From assembly GCA_937858895.1 (NCBI GenBank), contig CALLZN010000411.1, positions 1-49,201 on the forward strand: 49,201 nt of DNA, read 5' to 3'. Positions 18,447 through 27,016 of the stretch are shown here, one piece after another. Within the stretch, counting starts at the first letter, position 1. Every line of letters begins with the position of its first letter. The translations under genes and the position numbers were made by a program. Under the pieces are notes generated by a model, which saw nothing but the letters and a program-made list of their open reading frames with translations, did not search any database and was not told where the DNA came from. Source of the DNA: an uncultured bacterium (GTDB lineage Bacteria; Planctomycetota; UBA1135; GCA-002748355).

Positions 18447-19541
18447 GTGGCCGCCCTCGAAGACGCACTGACTCTCGCGCTCGCCTTCGGACCCAAGGCC
18501 GGGTTGCGCCCCTACGGTGCGCCGGCCTTGCTGGATCCGGCGTACCCCCTCGAGGCCTGGTTTGCGCTCGACGACGCCGGCCTCGCGAGTCTGGGGGTCG
18601 CGCCGGCGCAACGCGCGCGGCTGCTCTCCGAGCACACTCGGGAGACTGCTCGAGCCATCCTCGATGCGACGGGTGAAGAAGCTTGGCTCTGGCGCGGGCA
18701 CCCGAGCTGGCCAGCCGTCTTCGCCGAGCTGCCCGATCCGCCCTTCGTGCTCGCGCATCGGGGTCGGCTCGAAATCCTGGAGGTGCCCGGCGTCGCCGTC
18801 GTCGGGCCACGGGCAGCCAGCAGCTACGGCATGCACGCGGCGCGCGGCTACGCGAGCGCGCTCGCGCTCGCCGGCGTTTGCATCACGAGCGGGCTCGCGC
18901 GTGGCATCGACGCCATCGCTCACGAGGCTGCCCTCGCCGCAGCTGCTCCGACCATTGCGATCCTGGGCGGTAGCCTCGACCGAATCTACCCGCCCGAGCA
19001 TGAAGCCCTGGTCTCCGAGATCGTCGAGCATGGCGGCATCGTCCTCAGCGAAGCGCCACCAGGCACCGAGGCGCGACCAGCGCTCTTCCCCCGCCGCAAT
19101 CGCCTCCTCGTCGCCCTTTCGCGCGCCTTGCTCGTCGTCGAAGCGACGCAGCGCTCGGGCGCGCTCTTGAGCGCCGAGTGGGCGCTCGCCTATGACCGAC
19201 CGATCTTCGCGGTCCCTGGTCCATGGTCTTCACCACAGAGCGAAGGCTGCCATCGGCTGATCCGCGACGGTGCCACCCTGGCCGATTCGCCGAGCAGCCT
19301 CATCGCCGACCTAGGCCTCCAGAAGGGAGAAGAAGAACCGCTACGATCGGTCCTCCAAGCCGACCAGGTCGCCGTGCTCGAAGCGCTGCGTCGGCGCCCG
19401 CATCCTGTCGATGCGCTTGCCGCCGAACTCAGGCTGACTCGCGCACGCGTGCTCGTAGTGCTGCGAGAACTCGAAATCGCCGGCCGGGTCGAGCGTGAAG
19501 CCGGTGCGTCCTATCGCTTGGCTCTGACGAGACGCACTTGA
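18447..19541 (+). CDS. dprA: DprA/Smf DNA-processing protein
   Basis: 364 residues from a GTG. DprA binds incoming single-stranded DNA during natural transformation and loads RecA; in non-competent species its role is unclear. The Rossmann-like domain is evident: GVAVVGPRAASSYG (family VGxRxxSxYG), ITSGLARGIDAIAHEAAL, ILGGSLDRIYPPEH and FPRRNRLLVALS, then EATQRSGALLSAEWAL. A C-terminal winged-helix segment (about 300-360) ends the protein, as in longer DprAs. The N-terminal SAM-like part is divergent. It ends 11 bases from the convergent KAS III gene. No other competence gene is adjacent. Confidence 0.92.
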   Translation: MAALEDALTLALAFGPKAGLRPYGAPALLDPAYPLEAWFALDDAGLASLGVAPAQRARLLSEHTRETARAILDATGEEAWLWRGHPSWPAVFAELPDPPFVLAHRGRLEILEVPGVAVVGPRAASSYGMHAARGYASALALAGVCITSGLARGIDAIAHEAALAAAAPTIAILGGSLDRIYPPEHEALVSEIVEHGGIVLSEAPPGTEARPALFPRRNRLLVALSRALLVVEATQRSGALLSAEWALAYDRPIFAVPGPWSSPQSEGCHRLIRDGATLADSPSSLIADLGLQKGEEEPLRSVLQADQVAVLEALRRRPHPVDALAAELRLTRARVLVVLRELEIAGRVEREAGASYRLALTRRT

Positions 19542-19552
19542 TGCGCTGCCTC

Positions 19553-20827
19553 TCAGGCGCGGCGCACCGCGATGTAGTTCCACGAGTTGCCCGCCCCAAA
19601 CGACACCAAGAGAGCGACGTGGCCCTTCTCGAGCGGAGCAACGCGGATCTCCCGCCCCTGGACCTTGATCGAGCCAGTGCCATCGCGCTTGGTCAAGCTC
19701 GTGTAACAAGAGTCTTGGCGCAGCGCCTCGTAGAGCGAGATGCCCACCGACGCAGCGGACGTGTTGCCGTACTTGTTGAGCGTGACATACATACGCTCCC
19801 ACGGGATCTCCATCTCGTCGGCGATCTCTTGGTTGAGCGAGAGGTTCGCGCTGTGCGGCACGAACATGTCGACCTTGCTCGCGAGATACTTGCAGAGCTC
19901 GACGCGCGCTTCGCGCTCGCGCACATCGTCAACGGACTCGACATCACGGAAGCGCTCCGGCAGATCGTCGACGAGTCCGGCGCGGCGCAGGACCTCGAGA
20001 TAGCCTTGCCGCGGGACGACCCCCTTGGCGAAGCGATAGACCTGGCGGCCATCCATGCGGAAGAAGCGATGCTCTTCTTCACTCAAGGAGCCGAAGAAGT
20101 CCGGTCCATAGAGCTGCGCACGCATCCCTTCTCCGGCTTCGATCTTGCGACCCAAGTGATCGAAGGGATGGTTCGCCGTGTTGAGCACGCCGTGTTGAGC
20201 GATCGCGGCGCTCTTGCTCGCATCCGTGCGCATGAAGTGCGAGAGGACCTCGAAGGCAGGCATCTTGAGGCCGCGAGGTTCGTCACCCGCCTCGAGCACG
20301 CAAGCGGTCGCTGCGTCGCCGAGCAAGATCGCGTTGCGATCCGTCCAGTCGACCATGCGCGTGGCAACATCTGCACCCACAACCAGAATGCGCTCGAAGG
20401 CGCCGCCACGCAGCATGCCCGCGGCCATGCCGATGGCCCCGAGGAAGCTACTGCAGCCTTGTTGGACATCGAGAGCGCCCGCCCTCTTCATGCGAAGCTG
20501 TCCCGATGCGTCGCCACCGAAGGCCAATTGGATGAGACCTGCCCCGGCCGGGTAGACCTGGTCGGAGGTGTTGGTCGCGAGCAGCACGAGGTCGATGGCC
20601 TCGGGCTCGAGCCCAGAGAGCTCGAGGGCTTCGCGTGCAGCAAGGAAGCCGATGTCGACCGCGCTCTGGTCCTTGCGCGCGACGTGGCGCTTTCGAATCC
20701 CCGTGTGCTCGGCGATCCACTGTGCAGAGGTCTGCAGCCATGGCATGCCGACCTCGATCTCTTCGTTCGTCAAAGAGGCCTGAGGCAGGTAGATGCCGAG
20801 TCCACGTAGCCAAATGCGTCGTTCCAT
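19553..20827 (-). CDS. Beta-ketoacyl-ACP synthase III-like enzyme, enlarged
   Basis: 424 residues, about 100 longer than standard FabH. The thiolase-fold triad is present: Cys125 in QQGCSSF, His325 in VPHSANL and Asn355 in NKYGNTSA. KAS III enzymes start fatty-acid or polyketide chains by condensing an acyl-CoA with malonyl-ACP. The extra length lies mainly between residues 195 and 315 (for example FFRMDGRQVYRFAKGVVP and an acidic helix). The usual GCSGF or ACAGF reads GCSSF. It may be a FabH, or a related decarboxylating or head-to-head condensing enzyme; the substrate cannot be called. It is downstream of two membrane-protein genes and could be in their transcript. Confidence 0.8.
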   Translation of the reverse strand: MERRIWLRGLGIYLPQASLTNEEIEVGMPWLQTSAQWIAEHTGIRKRHVARKDQSAVDIGFLAAREALELSGLEPEAIDLVLLATNTSDQVYPAGAGLIQLAFGGDASGQLRMKRAGALDVQQGCSSFLGAIGMAAGMLRGGAFERILVVGADVATRMVDWTDRNAILLGDAATACVLEAGDEPRGLKMPAFEVLSHFMRTDASKSAAIAQHGVLNTANHPFDHLGRKIEAGEGMRAQLYGPDFFGSLSEEEHRFFRMDGRQVYRFAKGVVPRQGYLEVLRRAGLVDDLPERFRDVESVDDVREREARVELCKYLASKVDMFVPHSANLSLNQEIADEMEIPWERMYVTLNKYGNTSAASVGISLYEALRQDSCYTSLTKRDGTGSIKVQGREIRVAPLEKGHVALLVSFGAGNSWNYIAVRRA

Positions 20828-20955
20828 GGAAATTCAGTTCGAGTGCGCGTCTGCGCGCTGCGCTGTGGTCCCCGTGAGTGTTGAAGACGAATCCATGTTC
20901 TATTCAGCTCCGCTCCGCGGCGGCGCGGCGCGCTTCGATCTTCTCTCTTCTCTCG

Positions 20956-21147
20956 TCAAGCATCTATGAAGAAGCGTGTCACGAGCCCCATGCCGACGTA
21001 GGCCGCGACGACGTAGCCCGTTACGACCAGCCCCCGGATGGCTGCTCTGCGCACCAGGGCCCGAGGCTCGAGGTCGCGACGCGCATAAAACACGATACAG
21101 CCAGCGAGGCACACGACGACAAGGAGCAAGAAGCGAAAGATGATCAT
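20956..21147 (-). CDS. Small membrane protein (63 residues)
   Basis: It begins at ATG 21147 inside the stop of the upstream DUF6677-like gene (ATGA). Two membrane helices are visible: IFRFLLLVVVCLAGCIVFYA, then after a charged turn (RRDLEPRALVRRA) a second span, GLVVTGYVVAAYVGMGLV. Function is unknown; the coupling and small size suggest a partner subunit of the upstream membrane protein. A 19-codon charged reading frame overlaps its stop and runs to 20904; I do not call it a gene. Confidence 0.6.
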   Translation of the reverse strand: MIIFRFLLLVVVCLAGCIVFYARRDLEPRALVRRAAIRGLVVTGYVVAAYVGMGLVTRFFIDA

Positions 21148-21995
21148 GCCGGCTGCCTCGGCGCCACGGGCGCATCCACGAGACCGCCAGCAGCGAGGGC
21201 GTTCTTCTCGGCAAGCGTGTAGACGTCCGTCAACGAGACGACGTTGAGCAAGCCTGCGATCGCGAGCAGGGTGATGCCCAGATCCATGTGTGGAATCTCG
21301 TGGTCCATGGCCAGAGGCCCGAGCAGGGTCGACGAGAGGAGGGTCGGACCGCCCGCGCCGGCCTGGGCCGCCCACCACCAGTAGAGCTGCGGACGGTCGC
21401 AGGCAGTGAAGTCCGAGAACCAGAGCCCAGCGATCCAAAGCGCGAGGATGCTGATGCCGACGAGCATGCCGACCGTGCGCCGCCCCTCACGAACGTGACC
21501 CAAACCCGGCACGAGCCACGCGGCGAGGCAGCTCAGCGCTGGCTGGCCGGGGAAGCTGCGCCCGCGCTCCTGCTCGAGGCGCCCCCTTGCGAGCAGCCAG
21601 GCAGCGTCCGCCGCCAAGATCGCGTTGAGATAGCCCGCGAGGCCCGTCAGCGTCAGGCCGATGTGCTCGGTCGCGACGGGCAAGCGCATCAGGCGATCGC
21701 GCCCCGCTTCGGTCGACGCAGGCTGAAGGATCCAGGCGAGCATCGTCTCGCCGAAGTTGCCAGCCTCGGGCAGCAAGTGAATCGGCAGCCACTCCAGGAC
21801 CGGAAGTCCCGCGAAGAGCGACGACGTGAAGGCGAACACGCGATGCTGCGCCAGAACGAGGCCGAGGACGAAACACGTCGTCACGGCAGCGAAGGCGATG
21901 AGGGCGCGCTTCTTGTCTCCGGCATAGCCGTGGCCAAGCCCGGGTAGCAGGAGACCGAGCAAGAGTGCGATGTAAGGTTTGCGGTCGCTGGGCAC
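21144..21995 (-). CDS. DUF6677-like integral membrane protein
   Basis: 283 residues from a GTG at 21995; the open frame extends much further upstream but that part lacks protein-like composition. The N-terminus reads PYIALLLGLLLPGLGHGYAG. A second PGLGH motif appears near residue 165 (WLVPGLGHVREGRR), so the protein looks internally duplicated. About six or seven membrane helices can be traced. PGLGHxxxG motifs are shared with small TM2/DUF5683-type membrane proteins. This protein resembles the DUF6677 group of Planctomycetota. Role unknown. First gene of a leftward set with the 63-residue membrane protein and the KAS III-like gene. Confidence 0.65.
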   Translation of the reverse strand: MPSDRKPYIALLLGLLLPGLGHGYAGDKKRALIAFAAVTTCFVLGLVLAQHRVFAFTSSLFAGLPVLEWLPIHLLPEAGNFGETMLAWILQPASTEAGRDRLMRLPVATEHIGLTLTGLAGYLNAILAADAAWLLARGRLEQERGRSFPGQPALSCLAAWLVPGLGHVREGRRTVGMLVGISILALWIAGLWFSDFTACDRPQLYWWWAAQAGAGGPTLLSSTLLGPLAMDHEIPHMDLGITLLAIAGLLNVVSLTDVYTLAEKNALAAGGLVDAPVAPRQPA

Positions 21996-22145
21996 GAGGC
22001 GATGCTGTGGATCTGATGCTGTGGTTCGGCGGTGAACGGAAGCTCGATCGAGGCTCCGACCAGGAGGCGGCGAGCATACGCCGCGTGACCAGACCAGAGA
22101 ACCCCGTTCGGATCGACCCGGCCCGAAGCTGAGAGGAGCGTGGAA

Positions 22146-22955
22146 GTGGAGAGAACGACGATTCGCTGTCACGCCTGCGACAGCACGGACCACCGCCCCT
22201 ATGGCAGTTCTGGGCAGAACCGCATCGTCGTCTGTCGTGGCTGTGGGCTCTATTTTGTCAACCCCGTTCCGACAGCCGCCGACCTGCGACGCGCCGTCAC
22301 GGAAGCCGAGACCTACACCGAGGATCAAGTCCGCAAAGTCGACTTCTTTCGGCGCCGCGCCGAGCGCTTGCTCGAGCACGTCGAGACGCTCGTCCCGAAT
22401 GGTCGCCTTCTCGACGTCGGCTGCGCCATCGGAACCGAGCTGGTCGTCGCTCGAGAACGCGGTTGGGCGACCTGTGGCATCGAGCTCTCGTCCGCGTCGC
22501 TGCGCATCGCCAAAGAACAGGGCCTCGACGTGCGCGAAGGCCCCCTCGAAGATGCCGGTCTCGAAGCCGCGAGCTTCGACCTCGTCACGGCCAATCACGT
22601 CGTCGAGCACTTGGCTTGGCCTCGAGCCTTCTTCGCCGAGACGCGTCGCGTCCTCGCCCCGCATGGCTACCTCTTCGTCGCCGTGCCGAACGTCGACGCC
22701 TGCAAGCGCTACCTGCTGCGCTCACGCTACCGCTGGACCTTCCACGACGATCACTTCGTGCACTACTCGGTCGCGACGCTGACCAAGGTCCTCGACCGCC
22801 ATGGCTTTGACGTCGCTTCGATCCACAGCTCGCGCGCCTACGACTTTCACGACGACGTCGACGCGCGCCCGCGCTGGTTCCGCTGGCTCAACTCGAGAAT
22901 CGAGGCAAGCGGTCACGGCATCGAGATCTTCTGCCTGGCCAGGCCACGTGCGTGA
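22146..22955 (+). CDS. Class I SAM-dependent methyltransferase with zinc ribbon
   Basis: 269 residues. The GTG at 22146 is chosen because AGGAG lies seven bases upstream; a GTG at 22140 is too close to it. The N-terminus carries CHACDSTDHRPYGS and then VCRGCGLYFVNP, two CxxC knuckles that probably bind zinc, as in methyltransferases that work on sugars or lipids. The SAM-binding loop is LLDVGCAIGTELVVAR, followed by GIELSSASLRIAKEQG. The later FDLVTANHVVEHL is motif II of the Methyltransf_23 type, with a C-terminal part after HFVHYSVATLTKVL. Such proteins often act in surface polysaccharide or O-antigen pathways. Substrate unknown; neighbours do not define it. Confidence 0.85.
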   Translation: MERTTIRCHACDSTDHRPYGSSGQNRIVVCRGCGLYFVNPVPTAADLRRAVTEAETYTEDQVRKVDFFRRRAERLLEHVETLVPNGRLLDVGCAIGTELVVARERGWATCGIELSSASLRIAKEQGLDVREGPLEDAGLEAASFDLVTANHVVEHLAWPRAFFAETRRVLAPHGYLFVAVPNVDACKRYLLRSRYRWTFHDDHFVHYSVATLTKVLDRHGFDVASIHSSRAYDFHDDVDARPRWFRWLNSRIEASGHGIEIFCLARPRA

Positions 22956-22970
22956 CGCTGCGGCGAGGCC

Positions 22971-23426
22971 TCAAGATCGCGGTACGAGGTCATCGAGAGT
23001 CAAGCGTCGCGGCCGCCCATCGCGACCGATGAGCGCGAGCCGCGTCTCGGCTTGGGCTACCAGGACTGGCGAGGCGCTGTTGGTCGCGCTGTCGGTCACG
23101 ACGTCGTCTGCGCCAACGCGGTAGAGCTGGTACTCGAAGTCGAGCGACGCCTTACGCAGGTCACTCAAGCGAGTGTCGATGCGGATGCGATCGTCGTAGC
23201 GCGCCGAGACCAGGTAGCGCAGCGACAGGCGCGTGACGGCGAGCGACAGACCGGCATCCTCCATCTCACGGTAGCTGCGTCCTCTCGCGCGCATCCACTC
23301 CGTCCGCGCTTCCTCGATCCACGGGATGTAGCTCGCGTGGTGAGCAACGCCCATCTGGTCCGTTTCGCAGAAGCGCACCCGCAGGACGTGGCTGTGCGGC
23401 GTCAGCAAGAAGTCGGGAATCGTCAT
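22971..23426 (-). CDS. Acyl-CoA thioesterase, YbgC/4HBT type
   Basis: 151 residues with a hot-dog fold. The active-site stretch ETDQMGVAHHASYIPWIEEA holds the catalytic Asp23 of the 4-hydroxybenzoyl-CoA thioesterase clan (usual form DxxGxxxHxxYxxW). These enzymes cleave acyl-CoA or acyl-ACP; YbgC works with the Tol-Pal system in some bacteria, but no tol genes are here. The start overlaps the stop of the leucine dehydrogenase-like gene (ATGA), so the two form an operon. Confidence 0.87.
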   Translation of the reverse strand: MTIPDFLLTPHSHVLRVRFCETDQMGVAHHASYIPWIEEARTEWMRARGRSYREMEDAGLSLAVTRLSLRYLVSARYDDRIRIDTRLSDLRKASLDFEYQLYRVGADDVVTDSATNSASPVLVAQAETRLALIGRDGRPRRLTLDDLVPRS

Positions 23427-24526
23427 CGCTTCCCCCCAGAGTTCAGATCATGCGGAAAGAACGGGCCCGCGCCGAGCGAACGCGCAGCCGCCCTCCGCTC
23501 CTGCGCGATCTGCACCGCGAGCCTCGTCGGCGCCAAGCCCTCGGACCGAGCCCGAGCAAAGAGCGCCAGGAGCTCCTCGCCGATACGATCGATCGCAGCG
23601 CTCGGGTCGCGCTCGCCGAAGAGGTGGTAGCCCGCGCCGAGGATCAGCGCGCCGCTGTTCACCACGAAGTCGGGAGCGACGAGAACACCGCGCTGCGCGA
23701 GGAGGTCACCGTGGTCATCCGTCGCGAGGATGTTGTTGGCGCTGCCACAGATCGCGCGGAAGCGCAGCCTCTCGATCGACAGATCGTGCAGGATGCCGCC
23801 GAGGGCACATGGCACGAAGACATCGCAAGCCGCTGCGAGGATCTCCTCACTCGCACACGGCTCGATTCCGTCCTGGTCGATGGCGCGCGCGAGACGCGTA
23901 TCGTCCACGTCGGAGGCGATCACGCGTGCCCCGCGCTCACGCAGCTCGTGTGCGAGGAGGCTGCCGACCTCACCGAGACCTTGGATGGCGTAGCTGAAGC
24001 GTCCGAGCTCGGCTTTGTCGCGCTCGGTGCCCTGCAAGGTCGCCGCGACGGCCTCGAGGCCAGCGATGACGCCGCGCGCTGTCGCCGTCGCCAAGTCACC
24101 CGGCCCGTCGGAGCCCGGCACGGTCACGAAGCGCGTAGACTCAGCAATGAGCGCGAGTTCACGCGCGCCGGTGCCGACGTCGGGTCCACAGAACCAACGT
24201 CCATCGAGGTTCTCGACGTAGCGACCGAGGAGACGATAGGCAGCATCGCGGTCGAGGTCCGCTCGGTCGAGCACGACGGCCTTCGCCCCGCCACCGGGGA
24301 TGCCCGCCAGCGCGCACTTGTCCGTCATGGCTGAGCTCAAACGCAGGACGTCGCGTAAGCCATCGACGAGATGAGGATAGACACAGCGACGGATACCACC
24401 GAAGGCGGGTCCGGCCTGGCTGTCGTGAATCGCCACGATGGCAAAGAGCCCGAGGTCCGGATCGCGCAAAAACTGGATTTGCTCGTGATCCGCGTTGCTC
24501 AGCGTCTCGAGAAATGTCAACGGCAT
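23423..24526 (-). CDS. Leucine/valine dehydrogenase-like (Glu/Leu/Phe/Val family)
   Basis: 367 residues, the usual length for leucine dehydrogenase. The enzyme interconverts branched-chain amino acids and 2-oxo acids with NAD+. The active-site lysines are Lys70 in MTDKCALAGIPGGGAK and Lys82 in the same stretch, and the catalytic Asp116 is in CGPDVGTG. The Rossmann loop is IQGLGEVGSLLA at about 181-192, with DVDDTRL where NAD-specific members place the acidic residue. The product 2-oxo acids are precursors of branched-chain acyl-CoA. It is coupled to the thioesterase gene. A divergent lipoprotein gene starts 168 bases away, so a promoter probably lies at 24527-24693. Confidence 0.85.
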   Translation of the reverse strand: MPLTFLETLSNADHEQIQFLRDPDLGLFAIVAIHDSQAGPAFGGIRRCVYPHLVDGLRDVLRLSSAMTDKCALAGIPGGGAKAVVLDRADLDRDAAYRLLGRYVENLDGRWFCGPDVGTGARELALIAESTRFVTVPGSDGPGDLATATARGVIAGLEAVAATLQGTERDKAELGRFSYAIQGLGEVGSLLAHELRERGARVIASDVDDTRLARAIDQDGIEPCASEEILAAACDVFVPCALGGILHDLSIERLRFRAICGSANNILATDDHGDLLAQRGVLVAPDFVVNSGALILGAGYHLFGERDPSAAIDRIGEELLALFARARSEGLAPTRLAVQIAQERRAAARSLGAGPFFPHDLNSGGKR

Positions 24527-24693
24527 CGTGAAAGAAGCTCGCGCACGGGTCGTCTCCGGAGCTTTGTGAGTCGCCAGTAGCAGGTCATCACGGTCGGAAT
24601 CGTTGCTGGTGATGACTCGATTGGCGCCCTGTTCCAGCGTGCATCATTTTCGCCGTCCACGTTGCGCGCTCGAAGCGCCTATAACAACGCTCC

Positions 24694-25812
24694 ATGACTC
24701 GGAATTCTCGCATGACCCACGCCACCACGGAAACTCGTCCGTCGCCGGTCCTCACGGCAAGGTCCTGCCTGCTATGGGTTACGACCGCGCTCTTGATCAC
24801 AGCCTGTTCGTCATCGGAGGGTATCGCTGAGCGCAACGGATCGACGACGTCGGCCAGCAAGGATCCCAAGCTCGAAGAAGAAGCGCAGCGCCGCGCGATG
24901 GAGCGCGAGGCAGACATCTCTCGCAACGCCGACTTCTCACGCGCGCTCGTCCAGCTCGACAAGGCGCTCGACGAGTACACGACGAACGTCGCCAAGTCGG
25001 AGCACATCACGGCGCAGCGCCGCGCGGAGTCACTCAAGCAGTACCTCGAGACCCAGGCCCGCCGCTTCTTCAAACCCTTGGTCGGCATCGTCGGTAGCGA
25101 AGACGCTCGTCACCGCGGCATCGCGTCGGCGGCGCTGGGTTTCTCCGGCGACGAGGCCGTAATCGAACCGCTCGAGAACGCGCTCGATGACAGCGAAGAC
25201 TTCGTGCGGATCAACGCCGCTCTCGGCTTGGGACAGCTCGCGAGCCCGAAGACCCCGCTCGACCGCCTGATTGCACGCACGCTCGACACGAGCGCCTCGA
25301 TCGAGGCGCGGCGCGCGGCGGCTTGGGCGCTCTTCCGGATCCAGAGCGCCGTACGCCCCAAGGGCGACCTGCCGTTCCGCGATGGCAAGCTCTCGATGGT
25401 CTGGCCCAAGCTCCTCGAAGGCGAGACGCTCGACAAGGACGGCATCCTCGCCGTCCACGCCCTACGGGGCCTCGGCCTCTTGCGCGATCCCGCGACCGTT
25501 GATTCTGCGACGCGCTACCTCTCGCATCCGCAAGCGCTGATCCGTCAGGCGGCCCTCGTCGCAGTCGCACGCACGCACAACCGCAAGGCAGCGCCCCTGG
25601 TCTTCCCACTCCTCTCGCCAACGGAGCAGAATCCGAACGTTCGCTTGACCGCGCGTAAGGCGCTCAAGGCCCTGACTGGAGATCGTGTCGACCACGAGTA
25701 CGACCTGAAGGCGTGGCGTGGCGAGTTCCGCGACGTGATCGAAGCGCAAGAGGCTGCCAGCACAAGCGAGACGAGCAGTGCTGACCCAGACGGCACGACA
25801 GAGAAAAAGTAA
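24694..25812 (+). CDS. Lipoprotein with HEAT-like repeats
   Basis: 372 residues from ATG 24694; ATG 24712 is possible. The lipoprotein signal ends in LITAC (Cys38, or Cys32 from the later start). A Glu/Arg-rich coiled region (about 55-105) follows. HEAT-like helical pairs come next: DARHRGIASAALGFSGDEAV, DFVRINAALGLGQLASP, SIEARRAAAWALFRIQ, ALIRQAALVAVARTH and NVRLTARKALKALTG. HEAT solenoids serve as protein-binding scaffolds; no enzyme motif is visible. It is followed 13 bases later by another lipoprotein gene, so the two are probably one operon. Confidence 0.75.
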   Translation: MTRNSRMTHATTETRPSPVLTARSCLLWVTTALLITACSSSEGIAERNGSTTSASKDPKLEEEAQRRAMEREADISRNADFSRALVQLDKALDEYTTNVAKSEHITAQRRAESLKQYLETQARRFFKPLVGIVGSEDARHRGIASAALGFSGDEAVIEPLENALDDSEDFVRINAALGLGQLASPKTPLDRLIARTLDTSASIEARRAAAWALFRIQSAVRPKGDLPFRDGKLSMVWPKLLEGETLDKDGILAVHALRGLGLLRDPATVDSATRYLSHPQALIRQAALVAVARTHNRKAAPLVFPLLSPTEQNPNVRLTARKALKALTGDRVDHEYDLKAWRGEFRDVIEAQEAASTSETSSADPDGTTEKK

Positions 25813-25825
25813 GCGAGTCCACATC

Positions 25826-26998
25826 ATGCGTCGCTCCACCACGATCGCCGCCCTGGCCTTGCTCGGCGCGGCCTGCGCGGACCAGACCAAGACGTCGAAC
25901 AAGCCGCCCGCACGAGCCTTGCTCGACACTCTGTCGCGCGGATCGACGACAGCACTCGAGACATGCCTGCTCGAGGGCGACTTCGAAGGCCAGCGCTTCC
26001 TCGTCGCGCTCCAGCGCCCAAATCACATGCGGCTCGAGGTCAAAAGCGCGGGCGAGACGAGCATCGCGCTCCGCCGCCCCGAGAGCACGGTCGCCTCGCC
26101 GGGACGCGGCCCGAACGGCGCGCGGAGCTGGCAGGCGGTCAGCGAGGAAGCCAAGACCAAAGTCGAAGCTCTGCGCCTTCTACTCGGCAGCGTGCTCGGC
26201 TGGGACCTGCTCGACACGGGCAGCGATGGCGGAACCAACCCGGCAAAGTGGTTTCGCGCGACGGACGCGCCAATCATCCACCGTGAGTTCGATGCGCAAG
26301 GCACGCTCACGACCTTGCAGATCGAAGGCGAGCGCTGGGCAGTCGTCGACTGGCACGAGGACCATGGCGCACGTGTGCCCGAGCTTCGCGATCGCAACGG
26401 ACGCGAATTGCGCTTCGACCGGGTGTCGCTCGCGAGTCGCTTCTTGGACGGCGTCTTCGAGCCACGGGAGCAAGCGATCGGTGTCGACGGCAAGCCCGAG
26501 CCCTCGTCACGCGTGCCCGGATTCGCTGACCCAGAGGCCGAACTCAACTTCGAGACGCCGCTGCTCGAACGCGTGACGGCCGCGAAGTACATCGAGGCGG
26601 AGGTCGGCGAAGGCTGGGAAGCGCGCATGGCAGTTCTTTCTCGCCTCGGTGAAGCCCTAGGGGCCCTCGGCCAAGGGGCCGTGGGACTCCCGGCCTACGT
26701 CGACGGCCGACGTGTGCGCATCCACATCAAGAGCAATCGCCCCGACGGCCGCATCCTCGTGCCCGAGGGGTACAAGGTCCACGACCGTGAAGAGGGCCTC
26801 GTCCTCGTGCTGCACCACAAGAGCATCGCCTTTGACCAAGCGCAGGCTGCGCTCGAACCGCGTATCCGCGCGCACGCAGCCAAGGAGGGCTTCGTCCTCG
26901 AAGGACCGGTGCTCGTGCTTCCCTACGCGCTGCCCTCCGAAGCGGGGCTCGAAGACGGCGCGCTCGTTCAGACGCGGGTCGAGATCCGGGCGCGCTGA
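25826..26998 (+). CDS. Exported protein, probable lipoprotein, unknown function
   Basis: 390 residues from ATG 25826. The signal ends GAAC at Cys17 with a weak lipobox (Gly at -3), so it could be a lipoprotein or an ordinary secreted protein. The middle part has beta-strand-rich sequence (LTTLQIEGERWAVVDWHED), typical of an outer-membrane lipoprotein-carrier-like sheet, but I cannot assign a family. The C-terminal third (about 265-390) reads MAVLSRLGEALGALGQGAVG and then VLPYALPSEAGLEDGALVQT. It sits just after the HEAT lipoprotein gene and ends 18 bases from the convergent Ser/Arg-rich gene. Confidence 0.6.
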   Translation: MRRSTTIAALALLGAACADQTKTSNKPPARALLDTLSRGSTTALETCLLEGDFEGQRFLVALQRPNHMRLEVKSAGETSIALRRPESTVASPGRGPNGARSWQAVSEEAKTKVEALRLLLGSVLGWDLLDTGSDGGTNPAKWFRATDAPIIHREFDAQGTLTTLQIEGERWAVVDWHEDHGARVPELRDRNGRELRFDRVSLASRFLDGVFEPREQAIGVDGKPEPSSRVPGFADPEAELNFETPLLERVTAAKYIEAEVGEGWEARMAVLSRLGEALGALGQGAVGLPAYVDGRRVRIHIKSNRPDGRILVPEGYKVHDREEGLVLVLHHKSIAFDQAQAALEPRIRAHAAKEGFVLEGPVLVLPYALPSEAGLEDGALVQTRVEIRAR

Positions 26999-27016
26999 CG
27001 CGGCACAGGCCGCGAG

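Noticed and set aside
16466..18496. 676-codon leftward frame opposite the subtilase gene
   Set aside because: Antisense shadow with Arg/Val/Asp-rich composition; the plus-strand frame has a signal peptide and peptidase motifs.
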